Shown: positions 1-13,500, counted from the first letter of the stretch. The stretch is DNA of 64,000 bases from Echinococcus granulosus (GCF_000524195.1 NW_020170409.1:733004-797003); one strand, 5' to 3'. The notes: generated from the letters alone by a model not told the origin. Made by a program: numbers and translations.

Positions 1-3000
1 GCTTGTTAGTATCACTCGTGCATCTTTTGATGTTTCTGAGCACCTAAAGTCGGGTCACGCGCCTTCGGCAGGGTTTTGAGAAAAATTTTAGAGATGCACA
101 ACCAGATTTGCAGTGCACAGAACCGACTTGACCCCAAATAACAGTTCATCTAACGCAGTAACACTTGACCATTCTGTCCAAACTGAATGAGTCAACAGAG
201 AACAAATACTGACATAAACTACGACTAATTTCGAATCAAACTACTTATGAAATATTCTTTATAGCCTATCCATACATTCGGCGATCGGTGCTGCGATGCT
301 CTTGCCAATTTTGTAACACTAGTGCTCTCAGTGTCGGGGAAAAACAGATCACCACGGTTAATTGCTCCATTCGAAAGTGAATTGCTCAAAAACTAGAAAA
401 AAAGGCAATTATGCACAGATAAAGATAAATCTACGTTTATTTTAGTCCTTTAAACTCAACCAATTTGTTTGTGACATACGTGATACATGTGATATTGTCA
501 ACGATCGTGTTGAAGGTGTTTGAGTATTTTCCACTACTATTTTTATACCTTTTGCATAACTATAATAACAGTGTAAACAAATAAACGGAAAGAAAATGAC
601 TGACGTCCGAAGGTTGAACAGGGAGGCTGGAAGACCGGTTTTTTCATCGAACGCGGGTAGCAAGTTGTTTAGAATGGAAACCGAGCGATCAAGAAAAGCC
701 TGTCAAGGTACCCGAAATGCCGGCAAGTCAAGGTCACACCACAAAAGACACAAGCACACACAAAAGTGACAAATCACTGGAGCAAGGTAAGAAAACACTT
801 GTTCCATTTCACGCATAAAATATGACACTTATTTACTGCCCCATCCGGTCAACAAGAAGGACCAGATGATGAATTAACTCGCTAATTCATGACTGTGGGA
901 TTTGGCAAGGCATCTAAGTGGATTCACAGACATTCTTGGTTTGCAAAACAAACACTAGTTTTATTCAATAGGTCTATTTTTGCAATAAAAGTGGCAATGC
1001 TAGTTGCTTATTAATTTCAAAGGTGTCAGCAGACGTATGACATTCAAATCTGTGTATAAAATAGCACACTCGAAGACGAATTGATAGCGATATGCCTTCT
1101 TGAATAGAAGAGCGAACCGTGCTAAACTTGGCGGTGGCAGGTAACAAGGGGTACTACTACCCATTTAAAACAAGAGCGAGATTCAAATTCGCATTAAGGG
1201 GAAAGTGGTGATATGACTCAGGAACAATATCAGCACTCACTTTATCTCTCGTCATTGAATAAATGCTCAAGAGGCCACCAACGAACCGGATTGTGACTTC
1301 AAACACCGAAACCTCAGTTGGCTAGACCAGAAAATGGAAAAGTTCTTAATTTGTATCCTGCAATAAACGTGGTGCGACCTTACGCTTACAGAATAAGGAA
1401 TGCCACCAACTGCAAAACAATACGGCGAAGTATTTTCGCCTCAGCTCGGCTGGAAAAAAAGACCGTGCAAAAATGTTTGACGATGGGGTTTCTGTTTTCC
1501 AGGTAAATTCACCTAGGCAGGAAGTGTGGCTAAATGTGAGAGTAGGCTGTGAAGCTGTCGACAAGAATTTAGAAGTTCTTTTTAAGCAAATCATCTTGAA
1601 GATGGCGAAAAAATAAACGCTTCCTCGGAATTTGGTGAATAAGTTGATTCCACTTGTTTAAGGGAATTAAGTATTACCATGTGATGCATAAAGTGAGATT
1701 GAGCGGTTATGAAGAGAAGTGGAATCAAAAAAAGTAGCATTGCAGCCCAGAGGAAGGCCTAATTATCAATCAACCTTGGATTGGTAGCACAAAAGAAGTT
1801 CAAGTATCTTCAGATTGTTGTTTAAGCAGTGTAGTTTTTTGTCTTCATACGAAACTATGCCTTATGGTACAAACAGCAATTGCACTGAAGAATATGGCGA
1901 AATACGCCAGAATTCCACGGCATCAAAATTGTATGCCAAAAGAGGTCGTGCAAATGAAGAGAAAGAACTAAATTCAACATTTCTTTTAATCAAAGAGGGC
2001 AGCGTGGATGGTGATAGAGATTGCATTAGTCCCACTCAACGAAAAGAAAACAAACAACACTGCTTGTTGTTAAGATCATTTGATTCAACTTGCAGGCTAG
2101 AGTGAGTCAGCGGTAAAAACGCAACCAGCTTTTCTTGTATAGATCAATTTTGAAACAGTACCTCCATCTGGTGCTTAAAACACCCGCTATCTCGGTCTCA
2201 AATTAAAAATGGCCACCATGTTTTAGTGCTCTGTTTAAAGTTGTGACGCTTCTCAAACCAAAAACGTTCCACAACCTACTTCGCTGATTCTTGAATTTAA
2301 GTAATCGGCTGGTGCCATAACTCTGTGTAACCAGTTAGCATAACCTGATAAAGAACGTAGGTCACACACTTAGACCCCAAGTTGAGTTGGAGAAATCGGG
2401 AGATCACATATAAGTTGAATAATGATAAACGTGTTACGTTCAAACTAGGCGCAAAATCACAACCACTTCTGTGTTAATAACTTTTACAAAAAAGAAGGGG
2501 ACAAAGGTTGCATTTCATCAAGATTAGAGCCGTTAGTAGCAGGGGGAAGAGTACTGAATAAGGATTACGGGGAGGGAACAACGGTAGACTTTCGTCACCG
2601 AGATTGTGCGATCAACGATGGATTACACCCATTTTACAAAGTACATAGCGAAAGCCATCCTTGCGATAAAAGAGTGCAGGCTGAAGCCATCAAATAAGGC
2701 TTTCATAAAATATTACCGGACTACAAATAATCCAGTTTCTGCGCAAAAAAACCGAAGAAATGCTTCCCCGTGCACCCCTATAAACGCCACAGCCACACAA
2801 ATGAGGTGGACGTAAGTGTGGTAGGCAAGCTAAGAGTATTGACTAGGTGACATCTGGAGCCATCCATTCAGTAGCAATTTTTAGTTCCGACTAGGTTTCA
2901 AGCACGTGCAATGAACATGTAAATATCACTTTCTCCTGACTGGGCGTTCAGTGTAAGCAGACACGGGATGTATAGAGTTTTCCTTTGTTACCATACAAGC

Positions 3001-3918
3001 ACGTACGACATGTTCTCACCACCTGGAAGGTTTTTGAAGTGGCAAACACCTGTGAGTCAAGAGCACTCATTGGTTAAGAAAAAAAGTTTTGGATAACTCA
3101 GCCTATAAAATAAAAGGCGACAAATCTCCATCACACACCCTAAATGATTTTGATATGGAAGCGCTCTGCCCCGCATGACATCTGTCCGTGCTGTGAAAGT
3201 ATTGTGAACCGGTTGAGTTTAACGGCTTTTGGATATTAGTAGAGGGCTAAAGAACTGTGTTGGCAGTGAGAGAATCTTGATCAAAACCATACACCCGATT
3301 ACGGACTACCAAAATGAAGTCTTTCTTCCTCCTTCCCGTACATTCCATTAAGGTACCACCGCATTACCGAGATACAGAGAATCGGACATGCCAGAGTAAT
3401 CATTGTTAAGAAGAAGTGGGAGGGCTTAGCATCTTCACCTGCAAAAAAGTCTAGTCATTTAAATAATTTTGATCCGGAAAGGTGCAGGCAAATACAGTTC
3501 CTAGTTGGAAAAATACGACCGCCTAACTGTTCAAAATTCACCGATACAAACAACCAAAATATGAGGCAATCTGCGAAATAACTACCTCGAATTTAAGCGA
3601 ATTATGCAGTTTTGAGACCTCTAAACTGTCCAAAAATTTTGAAATTCGTAGGCAAGGGTAGGTGACGAAACCAATAAAAGTAAATGCGCATATCTGGTGT
3701 ACGTTTTACTGCTAAAGCATTTTTTAAACAGTATATGCTCAAAGACAGTAGAAATGATGTGAAATTGTAAAAAAACAAATATAGCAGAAGTAAAGAGCCG
3801 GGTAAGAACCCCTTATACCCGGAAATGACCTAAACAATGATCAATCTATTTTGACAATGTTCAGGGTTTAAAAGGACCACATTCAAATGGTATCTTGCGA
3901 AAAGCGTATTTCACTCAC
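1..3918. other. No gene recognised; probably intron of the mannosidase gene
   Basis: The mannosidase is cut off after the exon ending at 3919 with a good donor, so its next exon must lie at lower coordinates on the minus strand. I looked for the expected following block (the conserved region after LDFxxx that reads roughly FEVNIRFVGGLL in relatives) and did not find it here. The stretch is therefore most simply a long intron. Short open frames present (up to 96 codons) look like chance. Confidence 0.5.
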
Positions 3919-5731
3919 CGCATTAGAGAAGTCGAGTTTGCCCCGAATCCAATCAGCTGCCTGTTTATACTCTTCCTCCAGACCCATGATATAGAGCGTG
4001 TCGATGGAATCGACGATGGTAGCACCGAGAGGAACACGGCCTAGGATATCCGTATCATGGAAAGTTTTCGACAAGGGCCTGAGCTCATTGTGACCCCAGG
4101 CGTACTTCACGTAGTTGGACCAGGCATGCTTGGTCATCTGAGAAAAAAGAGTGAGCGCATTTCACAGGGCTTGCTTGCAGACACGTAAATGGGTTGAACA
4201 CACCCTGTGATGTAAATATTTTGCATTCCTTTTCGGAGATGTATCAAACACGTATCATATTTTAAGAAATTCGAGTTAAGACAAGGGAAGACAGAAAGAG
4301 GAGACGTTTAAACGGGCTTTCAAATTCGTTGAGCATTGATTTAAGTAATTGAACATTGTACTCGAGTCCTCAGGCCTATCCACATCATTAAAGGGAAGAT
4401 CCTTGAAAAGGTTATTAAATACGTGAATTCTAAATTATTCCGTGCGTCAAGACCACATCATTTTTAACGTCAAACCTTGTGTTCTTCAGACGAAATCATG
4501 CTGGAATTATGATTTACATTTCATTTTGAAGTAGAGATTAACAAGTTCAAAAAGTCTTCCTAAAACAGAATTATAGAAATTTATTATATTTTCTACAGAT
4601 TCCTCGAGCCATGGATAGCAAAAATTCCATCGTCGCTAAAAATTACGCTTGAACAGAAGGCCTTCGATGTAATACAGCACTCACTTCCCTAATTTTCTTC
4701 CTCTTTTCGGACGCATTAAAGTCTTGAAGGGATACTTTTGAAGGACCGCGGATCTCTTCAATCGTCACCTCGGGTAGTTTGACGATTCGACTCGGAGGAG
4801 CGATGAAGCCGTCCGCTCCCGGGATGAGGTCAGGGATTTCAAAGTTGTCTAAATAGGCTGCTTGTCCCGCATCATACGCCGGTGGTACTTCTGGGGGATT
4901 TACCACCTCCTGAATTGCACGCACCTTAACGGAGATACCGTCGGAAAGACGCCCAATACCTTCCTTGGGTGTGCATATGAGCTAGAGGAGGCGAAAATAA
5001 ACGCATCTCTATTCAATTCTGTACACAGCTGAAGTTACTGGTTAGCGTAAGCGACCATAGGGAAGGTACCACGTAACCCCCGTATACGTGCGCAATGTCC
5101 ACGCGCTACATTACATTGCTACAATTCGCATCAGAAGGTTATCTTGATTCCATACTCGCAAATAATAAGTAGACTAGACTGACGGCAATTACCTATACCC
5201 CGATGACTGTCCACTTTCCAGGATGCTATAGGCTCCATTAGAGAATCGAAAACAGGTAAAGAGCTGACGACAAGCAGTTGTTTTTCGATTTTGCCAAATC
5301 CTATATGTAGCCGAAGCAATAAGAGGAGGTTAAAAAGCCACAATTTACAGAATTTGAAAGATTGTGCATTCCCTCATGAATAAAGACTATTTAGGGTTAG
5401 ACAATAATTGACAGAAAGGGATAGGTGGAGTTTACATGACACGGAGGATGAGAGATAAAACAGAAAATACTATTTCACAAAGCACTTAACTGGCGTGGTA
5501 TGGGCACTATGAGTGATGTAGAGATTATAAAATTGTTAATACATACAGGGAAAGATCAAATCCATCCAAGGCAAGTGAAGTAGGCGATGAATTCGGTTTT
5601 TGTAATTGTGGTCAAAAACAAGGTAACTTACACAGAAATTGTTCAGGTATGAAAACCCAAGCAGAACAGTGAACAAGACAGCTGCGACGGAGAGAATTCG
5701 GTTCGGCTTAAGTCGGCGAAAGGAAATGCGC
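3919..5731 (-). CDS. Class I alpha-1,2-mannosidase (GH47, Golgi mannosidase IA-like), N-terminal part, three exons
   Basis: Three minus-strand exons join in frame: 5632-5731, 4685-4981 and 3919-4137, with GTAAGT, GTGAGT and GTGAGT donors. Exon one carries a basic stretch followed by a hydrophobic segment (about 20 residues around SVAAVLFTVLLGF), as expected for the signal anchor of a type II Golgi enzyme. Exon two is a proline-rich stem ending in KKIRE. Exon three begins the catalytic (alpha/alpha)7 barrel: HAWSNYVKYAWG, NELRPLSK and GATIVDSIDTLYIMG are hallmark GH47 motifs. The family trims Man9GlcNAc2 to Man5GlcNAc2 in the ER/Golgi and needs calcium. The reading frame enters exon one with a G completing a split codon, so a further 5' exon with the start codon lies at higher coordinates and was not found. 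The catalytic acids and calcium-site Thr are missing because the gene continues past the left edge after LDFSNA. Family assignment is firm; the IA/IB/IC subtype is not. Confidence 0.93.
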
Positions 5732-6904
5732 CTTAAAGAAAATAATGACACAATAAATGAACTTCTTCTAAATAAGACAGCGTTTTTGCCTTACAACGCC
5801 TGAAGTAAGGATTAAAAGGGCAATTGATCGGCGGTAACTAGAAGACATCAAGGGTTACTCTGCGATATTTGACATGTGGTCATGCACAAACGGGCAACTT
5901 ATTTGATTAATTGCAGTGCCAGTGGCTGAGCAATTCTAGCTAAAATGATGATGATGAAGCAGACGATTCTTAGTATCTCAAAAGCACTGCACAAGCCGGC
6001 ACGTATATATAAGCGCAAATTCATTGACCTTATCATTCTTCTGTTAAATTTCCATATTATGGCTGGCGTTTATGCTTGCCTATGAGGTTTCCTGCATAAT
6101 TTTATTGCTGAAGTTTCTCACAAAATAGGCATTCCTGCTCAGAATTTTGGATTGAAAAACTGAAGTGAATGTAAACAAAGGTACACTAATCATTGTTTTA
6201 TGAGCGGTCACTATCTCACCCATAAAACCGTTCCACTATTTGTTTTAAGATTATCAATTAGCCGTATAGAAAAACTCAAGCTCTTTTGTTGAACCAAATA
6301 ACACGAATGAGTGAAACCCCGTGATGTAACAACCGGAATAATACGATATGGTGCAATAAGATATGATGCGAAAAGAGGCATACAATCTTGTGAGTGATCG
6401 GTATTTCGAAGGAAAAGTGAAAATGGGTTACCTGAGATAGAGAACAGCCCGAAAGCATGAAAATTAAATGAAATGCATCAGTAAAACAAGCGCCTAAGCG
6501 CACTTAAGCGAAATCTTAAAAATATGCACCACAAAACAAATTACATGCTGTCGGATTACCCCAAGGAGGATGACAACCGAACAACGACCTTGGGGAGAGG
6601 CTGGAACATAGCGATTGAACAGACAGATTTTATTTGATCGACTATAAGAAAAATTGATGAAAGTATTCGCATGTCCCATCTTGGAGCAATCAAGGCCTTT
6701 TTTAGCAATTCAATAAATTTGGGTTTGAAAATACTAGGCGCAGTAGAACTTTGTCTATAACATGTACTATTCCTTCCGATAACTTTGATTTAAATCGGTG
6801 TAACCGTAGAAAAATCTATTGGAATACCACTGTTGACTTGCAGACACTACGTCTAACCCTATATTTTTAAGCATTCTTGCTTTACCTAACTCAGGAGCCA
6901 AATA

Positions 6905-7096
6905 TAGTACAGCTCCCCAAGACCTCCCTGAAGATGAAAGTAGATATAACACTCGGACATAATACATATATTCGGCAAAAAGAAGGTACTAGGACTATTG
7001 GCATAGCCCGAAGGCCATTTCACTCGGCGTGGTACAATGGTCATGTCAAAAGTCGCTCTTCACCAAAACTGAGGGTTAAGCAACCACCGTATTACA
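6905..7096 (+). repeat. LTR-like dispersed repeat, copy 1
   Basis: About 190 bases that align along their length with the copy at 7550-7745. Shared blocks include the GACxTCCCTxAAGAxGAAAG motif near the start, GGACTATTGGCAT in the middle, and CTCxTCACCAAAACxGAGGG near the end, closing on TTACA. It is in the same orientation as the copy at 7550, with about 450 bases between them. No coding capacity is seen. The left boundary is approximate. Confidence 0.75.
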
Positions 7097-7549
7097 ATGG
7101 TGTAACCATGGTTGTTGCCATATTCAGATGTAGCATTACTTAATGTAGCAATCCCAAAATTTCTTACACGGTTTAGTCGCATTTGTGTCGACTAGCCGGT
7201 GCTATAAAAGGGATTTACTTTAGAAAAAAATCGGCGATTTTAGAAACAGCCGTGTTACTATATGCAGCACAGTAATGAAGTACTGAAGCAAACAAATAAT
7301 GGAATGTGTGAGTTCACACTACAAGTGCAAACCTACATGCTATTGTAGAACCAATAATTATTACCACACAGCTCCGTTTGCGATTCACCCACCTTTTTTA
7401 ACTCTACAAATTTTTGAGTTTTTCAGTCCTTTATTGCAGAAACTGGTAAAAAAAAGCCAACTTATGGGGAGATTAGCATAATAATTCATTTTGAATCAAG
7501 GACTGGCTTCTTCACTGGCCAACTGCTATCACATCAGTGGCAAGTGGTA

Positions 7550-7745
7550 TGTAGCGTCTCGAGACTCCCTAAAGACGAAAGAAGATGAAATACTCGGGCA
7601 GAATATATATTCAGCACGGAGAAGGTGTCTGGACTATTGGCATGGCCCAAAAGGCCAGCCCACCCAGCTGGGTACAAGGGGGCTAATGGAAAGTACCTAA
7701 GTGGCGCCTCACCAAAACCGAGGGATAAACCACTATCGTACTACA
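7550..7745 (+). mobile_element. Solo LTR-like element with 4-bp target duplication, copy 2
   Basis: A 196-base element starting TGTAGCGTC and ending TACTACA, so it has the TG...CA ends of a long terminal repeat. The bases immediately outside are GGTA on both sides (7546-7549 and 7746-7749), a perfect 4-bp target-site duplication. This fits a solo LTR left by recombination, or a short non-coding TRIM-type unit. At least six further copies lie in this window. No open frame of note and no primer-binding site or polypurine tract is visible beside it. Confidence 0.8.
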
Positions 7746-8029
7746 GGTAAGTTGCCTTATTAATAGGTGTCGGTGGACTGGCAATCGCAAGATGTGCAAA
7801 AGCAGCTCCCATTTACAATGCATAGTTAGGTTTTATTTCTCTTTAATAGCAGCACGTAAAAATTAAAAATTCGATGCGTCATTTGCCTTGCAAAATGAGG
7901 GAAGTTGACTGCAGTTTGAGTGCGTTGTGTAAAAAGGTTTTAATATCTATTCAGGAATTTTGCCATACATTTGTTTCCAAACCCTTTCTTTTGTTCACGA
8001 CCGACTTAATTATTTTTGTGGACGTGTTC

Positions 8030-8224
8030 TGATAGTTTAATAACGTAATAATTTAACCTTTGGTTTTGGTAAAGAGCGACTTTTGACTTGACCATTGTAC
8101 CATGCCGAGTTGGCTGGTCTTCGAGCCATGCTAGTAGCTCTGGTGCCTTCTCTATAGAGAATATATATACTCTGCCCGAGTATTATGTCTTCTTTTGTCT
8201 TCAGAAAAGTCTCGGGATGCTACA
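8030..8224 (-). repeat. LTR-like dispersed repeat, copy 3, inverted
   Basis: The reverse complement starts TGTAGCATC at 8224 and follows the same block order as copy 2: CGAGAC, GAAGACAAAAGAAGA, TACTCGGGCAGA, GCATGGC, GGTACAATGGTCAAGTCAAAAGTCGCTC, CCAAAACC. It is the longest well-conserved copy. The 4 bases outside are GTTC and GTTA, so a target duplication is possible but imperfect. Confidence 0.8.
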
Positions 8225-10424
8225 GTTAGGCTAATACTGTTTTTCTCTTAAATTACAGTGTTTTGCTCCTTTTGTAAAAAAATCCATTTAAAGAAGACCT
8301 AAAACCAAATCCTAAGCATGAAATTTACTCAAACGCCGTAATTCAACATTGGGGCGTGCTTATGTGCACTTTCATGCAGGCCCGATGCTATTTGGAAACT
8401 TCTCCAGGTACCACCGTCTAAATGCTAGCAGGAAGATGAAAGTTTGTCCAATTTTTGCTTAACAAGGCGCTCCGGTTACCGGACAGCATAGGCTCTACTG
8501 TGTTCACGCAAGGCCATCTCGTGACAAAGTGGACCACTGCGTAAGGCGCCCTGTTTTTAAGTTAAAATATGACTCCTCTTGTGCCAATGTCGCAAATGCT
8601 CCAGGATACTTTTTTGCATTCATACCAGTAAGTCATGCTACCCTAGCGCGTAATACTTAGTAGCAATGTTGTAGGTCAAACTTTTCTGTGTTTCTAGCGC
8701 CTCAACCTTTTCCTATATTAAAAAGGAGATTTTTCCAATCCAGTGTTTTGTACTACGTGCGGAGGCTTGTCTCAGGACGTCACATTGGTGACAGCAGTAA
8801 GACACTAGCTACCCAGACATTTGAGCAAAATCTCGATGTGTTTGGCTGATTGCTACATCTGAGCATCAAAACAAGTGGGCACCAAGTGCGGAGGGCTCAA
8901 TTTGAGGCGACTCATCATAGATCTGTCACTGCCGCCACCCCAACTTCCTCCATTAACCACAACATGGAGCTGGTGGTCGGTAATGAATCAAGGCCGGATC
9001 TTAGCCAATTAAAGAACTGACTTTTGTATTTGCGACAGGCAGGGCTCAGTATCATCACTTGAGGGCACGAACCTCCCCACCCTCCTACTGCTTCTGGGGA
9101 TGAATGTGATAAGCATTCGGAATACATACATTGCAGTTTAGCATTTATAATTTCTATCTAAACCAACCTCCAGTCAGAAATCCACCAAAATCTAGAGAAT
9201 GTAGACCTACAAATGAATTAAGGAGAAGTCTACCTAAAATGCTAATTTTAGGTTTCACTTGCGCTCCTGTCTGGCGAGTGATTCACATTAACAAGAGGGA
9301 AATGCCTTTTGTTAAATATTAGCAAACCCTTTCCTCTTCGATGTGCCTCATTAGGTCCTCGGGTAGGACTAGGGTCGCTGCAATAATTGGAAGGTTTTTG
9401 CTTAAAACCTAAATGCTTTTTTCCATTCTTTACAAATGCAGCTGATGTTTGTAATTTCTTGTTAACAGAACTGTCAGTTTGAATTTGTGCCAATGTATTC
9501 GGAGAGGAAGCTACACCCACAGGCTAAATTCAGTAGATCCATCCTCTAGTTAGACGCTCTAAGACAAGTGAAGTGCGGTGCTTAAAGCCCCAAGAATTCT
9601 ACTTAAATGAAATACATCCCAGTAACATGACAATTTCTGGATTTTTTAAAGTCCTCTCGTGGGTCTTTTCGTAAAAGTGTGGTGTTAAACGATGTCGAAC
9701 ATCTGTGCTTACCACAAGGAAAATATGGGCATTTGCTTGCAATTTTCTCAGCCTGTTTCAGCCGCAAGCGGACCGGGAAACATATGCCACGCACACGCAA
9801 TACATGGGGTCTGCACACGGTGCAGGACGTGAGGACAAGCGGCGGCACAAATCGCCCACCCAGCACCATGACATTATGTTGACTACTGTTTGTCCAAAGT
9901 ATCGATGGGGCAATTGAAGCTATACCCCAACACAAATGGTGCTACAAGTAAAAAATATACGTGAAGGGTAGAATAGATAATTAAATTTCTTTTCTTATGC
10001 TGCAACGTTGAAGCCGTTTATATACAGCACTCGGAAAGGTACGCAGGACAGTGGGATACTTGTGAATAGATCTTCTCTTTCCACTTCTCATTACGTGACC
10101 GCAAAGTGGGCACACATATTCGAGGTTTAGGGGGAATACAATGGCATCACTACTTTAAGTTGAGTAGCGCTACATTCCCATTCCGAATAAGTGCGTCGGA
10201 AAGATGGCACGCGCTCCTCCACATAACTCCGACTTCTGGCTAGTCCGGAAATGGGGAACATTAAATGCAGGTCAGGCAGCGAGGCCTGATGGTAGATGTC
10301 AACATTAATTAATCATCTTGGTACAGTCCTCTACAGGCCCTACCGTTTGGCAAAATAAAAACTTCTGTAATCCACAGGCCGCTAGCCATATCGGCAAGAT
10401 TGTCGATTGACCGCGCGTTTTCCA

Positions 10425-10463
10425 CCAATCACAGGATGGCCACCTCGCCCCGGCGACACGTCA
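10425..10463 (+). promoter_or_regulatory. Candidate promoter elements of the 10.6-15.0 kb gene
   Basis: A CCAAT box (10425-10429) is followed by a GC-rich stretch with several CpGs and an ACGTCA half-CRE (10458-10463), about 105-140 bases before the inferred start codon at 10568. Such a patch stands out in AT-rich surroundings. Placement is by position and motif only; no transcription start is known. Confidence 0.35.
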
Positions 10464-10476
10464 TCCTTATGGTGTG

Positions 10477-10498
10477 CACACACACACACACACACACA
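10477..10498. repeat. (CA)11 microsatellite
   Basis: Eleven uninterrupted CA units, 70 bases before the inferred start codon of the downstream gene, so in its 5' leader or core promoter. Length variation between isolates would be expected. Confidence 0.97.
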
Positions 10499-10567
10499 TA
10501 GGTGCAAATATTGTGGAAAATTTACCAAAGTCAACAGTTGGCGTTGGATGTACACTCGTAGATCAGC

Positions 10568-13500
10568 ATGGTGGGCAGTCTTGTTTATGTGGTGGCAGCG
10601 GTTTCCTGTAAGTGCTGCATGATGGCAGCAGACCCCCATTTAACAAATGCAGTAATAAAAGGTGTTTTTCTTTGGCCTTTTTTCTTAGGCATCCTCATTT
10701 ACTTTGAGCAAATCTACGGCAGATTCATGTAAGTTCTTACGATAATTTGCATTTGAATGGACAGTACCTTGCAGACACGAGGCCATAGATGTTTAATCAC
10801 CAATGTAACTAAAAACTTTTTTACAATTTTCGAAAATGTGAATTTTTATACCTTAGAAGGAGATTTCTACGGCATATAAATTTGAATATCAGTGTGAAGG
10901 CTCTAAATGACTACCTCGAGTACAAACCAGTTTATCATCTGCGTACGTCGGTTTATTTTTCACATGCTTTAAGTGGAGCGAAGTCTGTAGACCTGACGCA
11001 CGAAAAACAAATATTTGTGTGTTTGGGAGTTGATTTTAACCTCTCTTAAACATTTTTGAAAATGGGCTATACTGTGCGTCCTCATAAATAGCAAAACTCG
11101 TGCTAGATTTTGCCAGCTTGATTCCACTTTGAAAGGCAATGTAACTACTTGGGTAAGTTGTATGAAACAGGACTGGAGTTTGTACGACTCCAATCACTTA
11201 GACCAGAAGTGAAGAGGGAGACGAAATGGCACTGTTAATGGCACCATTGCCGCTAGGATTTGGTGATGAACGCACGATTAGCAAATCGTGACAAGAACGA
11301 AATCCTGATTATCAGGAAATTCGCAGGTCTGAATGAGTTTGACTTGAGCAGAAGGGATATCAAATGAGCTCAGCTAGTTTGGTGTCACTTTAAACTTGCT
11401 TCAATTTAAAAAACGTGAGAATGTTTTGCAATTCCGATCAGGGACGGACTGTTGATTTGTCAAAAATGACAACAAGTAAGATGTACTGGCTCCCACTTTT
11501 GCATGTAAAGGCTGAATCAAAGTGCATTCCAAGTAAGTCTTCTTATGTCAAATTGACGAATACGCATTTAGTGTCTTAATAATGGATAAAATGGACGGAT
11601 TAGACCTTTATCTCATTCCAATGTTGCCTCGACTAGGCGAAATAATGGCTAATTCATCTAGAATGCAAATGCGAAAAGGCCATTCAGAGCAAGGAAGAGA
11701 GCTCATTCTAACAATTCGAAAATGTCGTAGTTTCATCGCAATAAGGTGGCGAAAACACGAGAAAATGAGAAGGGACTACGTCGATTCTCGCATCTGCCGC
11801 CGTTCAGTTTGATTTAATAACTCACATAGGAGAAGAGAGTTGTTGTAGTTGGAACAGTTTAGTAAGCGACCACAGGCCTACCTCCCACTTACTACGGTCT
11901 CTAGTTTCCCAAAAACTCGGCATAGTACTGAAGTAGGGAAATCGCGTATGGTTTAGGTAATGTAAGAAGGATGCGGTGGTTATTTATGATCTCGAGATTA
12001 AAATTCTGCAGCTACTTCATAAATTTTTATGACTTAATTGGCCTTCTCTAAATTCTAGGAAACCTCAGATCCATCCGATTTCTACATTTAGTAAATCTGA
12101 TCATGCAAATATTTTACAAGAAACTTTGGTACTCCTTTCAACCTTATTTTAGTGCCAATGAAGATCTTCAGTGTAATGACAGAAGATGCAAAGTAAGGGC
12201 AGCAATCGGTGATTATGTGCGGGTTGAACGAGGGTTAGATTTTGGTATCCAAGTGAGTAATTTACCCCCTCCAACGAGTAGCCCCAAAATTGTGTAATTA
12301 AGCTTCGATTCTGTACTTTTTTTCATTTTTCGTCCCAAAGGCTTCTAACCCGCCTCACGACCCATTTTGCCATCCTAATTACAACGTCTGTCACAATTAC
12401 TCAGGTAAAGTGATATGAGGCCTTGTTGCTATTCTTATGCATTTTGGAGGGTCCACTAGAGTGCTGGAAGTTGCCAAATCGAGTCTATTGTTGTTATCAA
12501 ACCATCACTCTGCCCATGTCTACTTGTCGTTAAAGATGAGCGAAAGCATCGTCAAACAGTGGGCTCAATTAACTTTATTATCGTATTCAAATATTCTAAA
12601 TGCCAGAAATCCTAAGTAGCTTTCACCAAAAAGTAGTGTTGGAACTTATTTGACTATTTTGTCAACATTGCCTTGGCTGCAGTCGACCAGTGATTAATTG
12701 CCCCAGGCAACAAAAGTGCACTTGCCTTACCCTTTGCGGCAAAAGTGGCACAAGCAAATGCCACAGTTGGGGATTTCGAATTTCAAGTAAACATTCAAAT
12801 GGATCGTGGATTGTCACGAGGATGTATAGGCCAGCTAATGAAATTGATATGGATCACAAAAAGTGGAATTACACTTAAAATTGCGCTTACTCTGTTTTAA
12901 AAAAATGAAAGATTCTACCTATTCCCAATAGCCAACAAAATTCATCTAGTAGTTTTTACCAATCCGTTTAGAAAGGATGAAGGTCTGTAGCATGTTCAGC
13001 AGGTTTCGAGCAAGGGACTGTGTTCAACCAGTAAACCGTGGGATTCAATGAAGTGGATACTTCAATACATTCGTCCGAAATCCTTAGCTTTGAGAAGGCC
13101 TTAGCAAATAGACACCCATACATATAGGATCGGACCGCTTTCAGTTAGTTTAAACGAGTCAGTAATCGTTTTGCTTTATTTTTTGAACAGGAACGACCTT
13201 TATTAGAATAAGTGGGGATTTCAACAAGAAAGATGTGACTCGCCTCGTCCTCTCGAAAGGAAAGATGGATGCTACGCTCTTGATTCATAGGATGAGCCAA
13301 GGTAGGTAAGGAAAGTGGTTCTAGGAATTTATTTCCCTTGAATTGTATCCACTACTTCGTCCTACTTATGAGCAGGAATGTTGGCACGCTTATCTAAAAG
13401 ACAAATTAGTTTTGTAGCCAAGAAGCGGTTTATTTTCCTTAACTTGGTAAACCTTGTTGGAATCTTTGTTACCTAACGTTACGTTACGAGCTATAAATGG

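Larger units (their letters stand above)
5732..10567. other. Intergenic or 5' intron region with LTR-like repeats, no gene recognised
   Basis: The region should hold the first exon of the mannosidase on the minus strand, but no ATG-containing exon with a donor in the needed phase stood out. It holds three LTR-like repeats (listed separately) and a GC-richer patch around 9603-9935 that is open in three frames without resemblance to a known protein. The last 150 bases look like a promoter for the downstream gene. Confidence 0.5.

Noticed and set aside
5632..5751. GTG as the start codon of the mannosidase
   Set aside because: The frame runs open into TTTTCTTTAAG/GCGC, a normal acceptor site. 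The exon more likely begins at 5731, with the ATG in an upstream exon.
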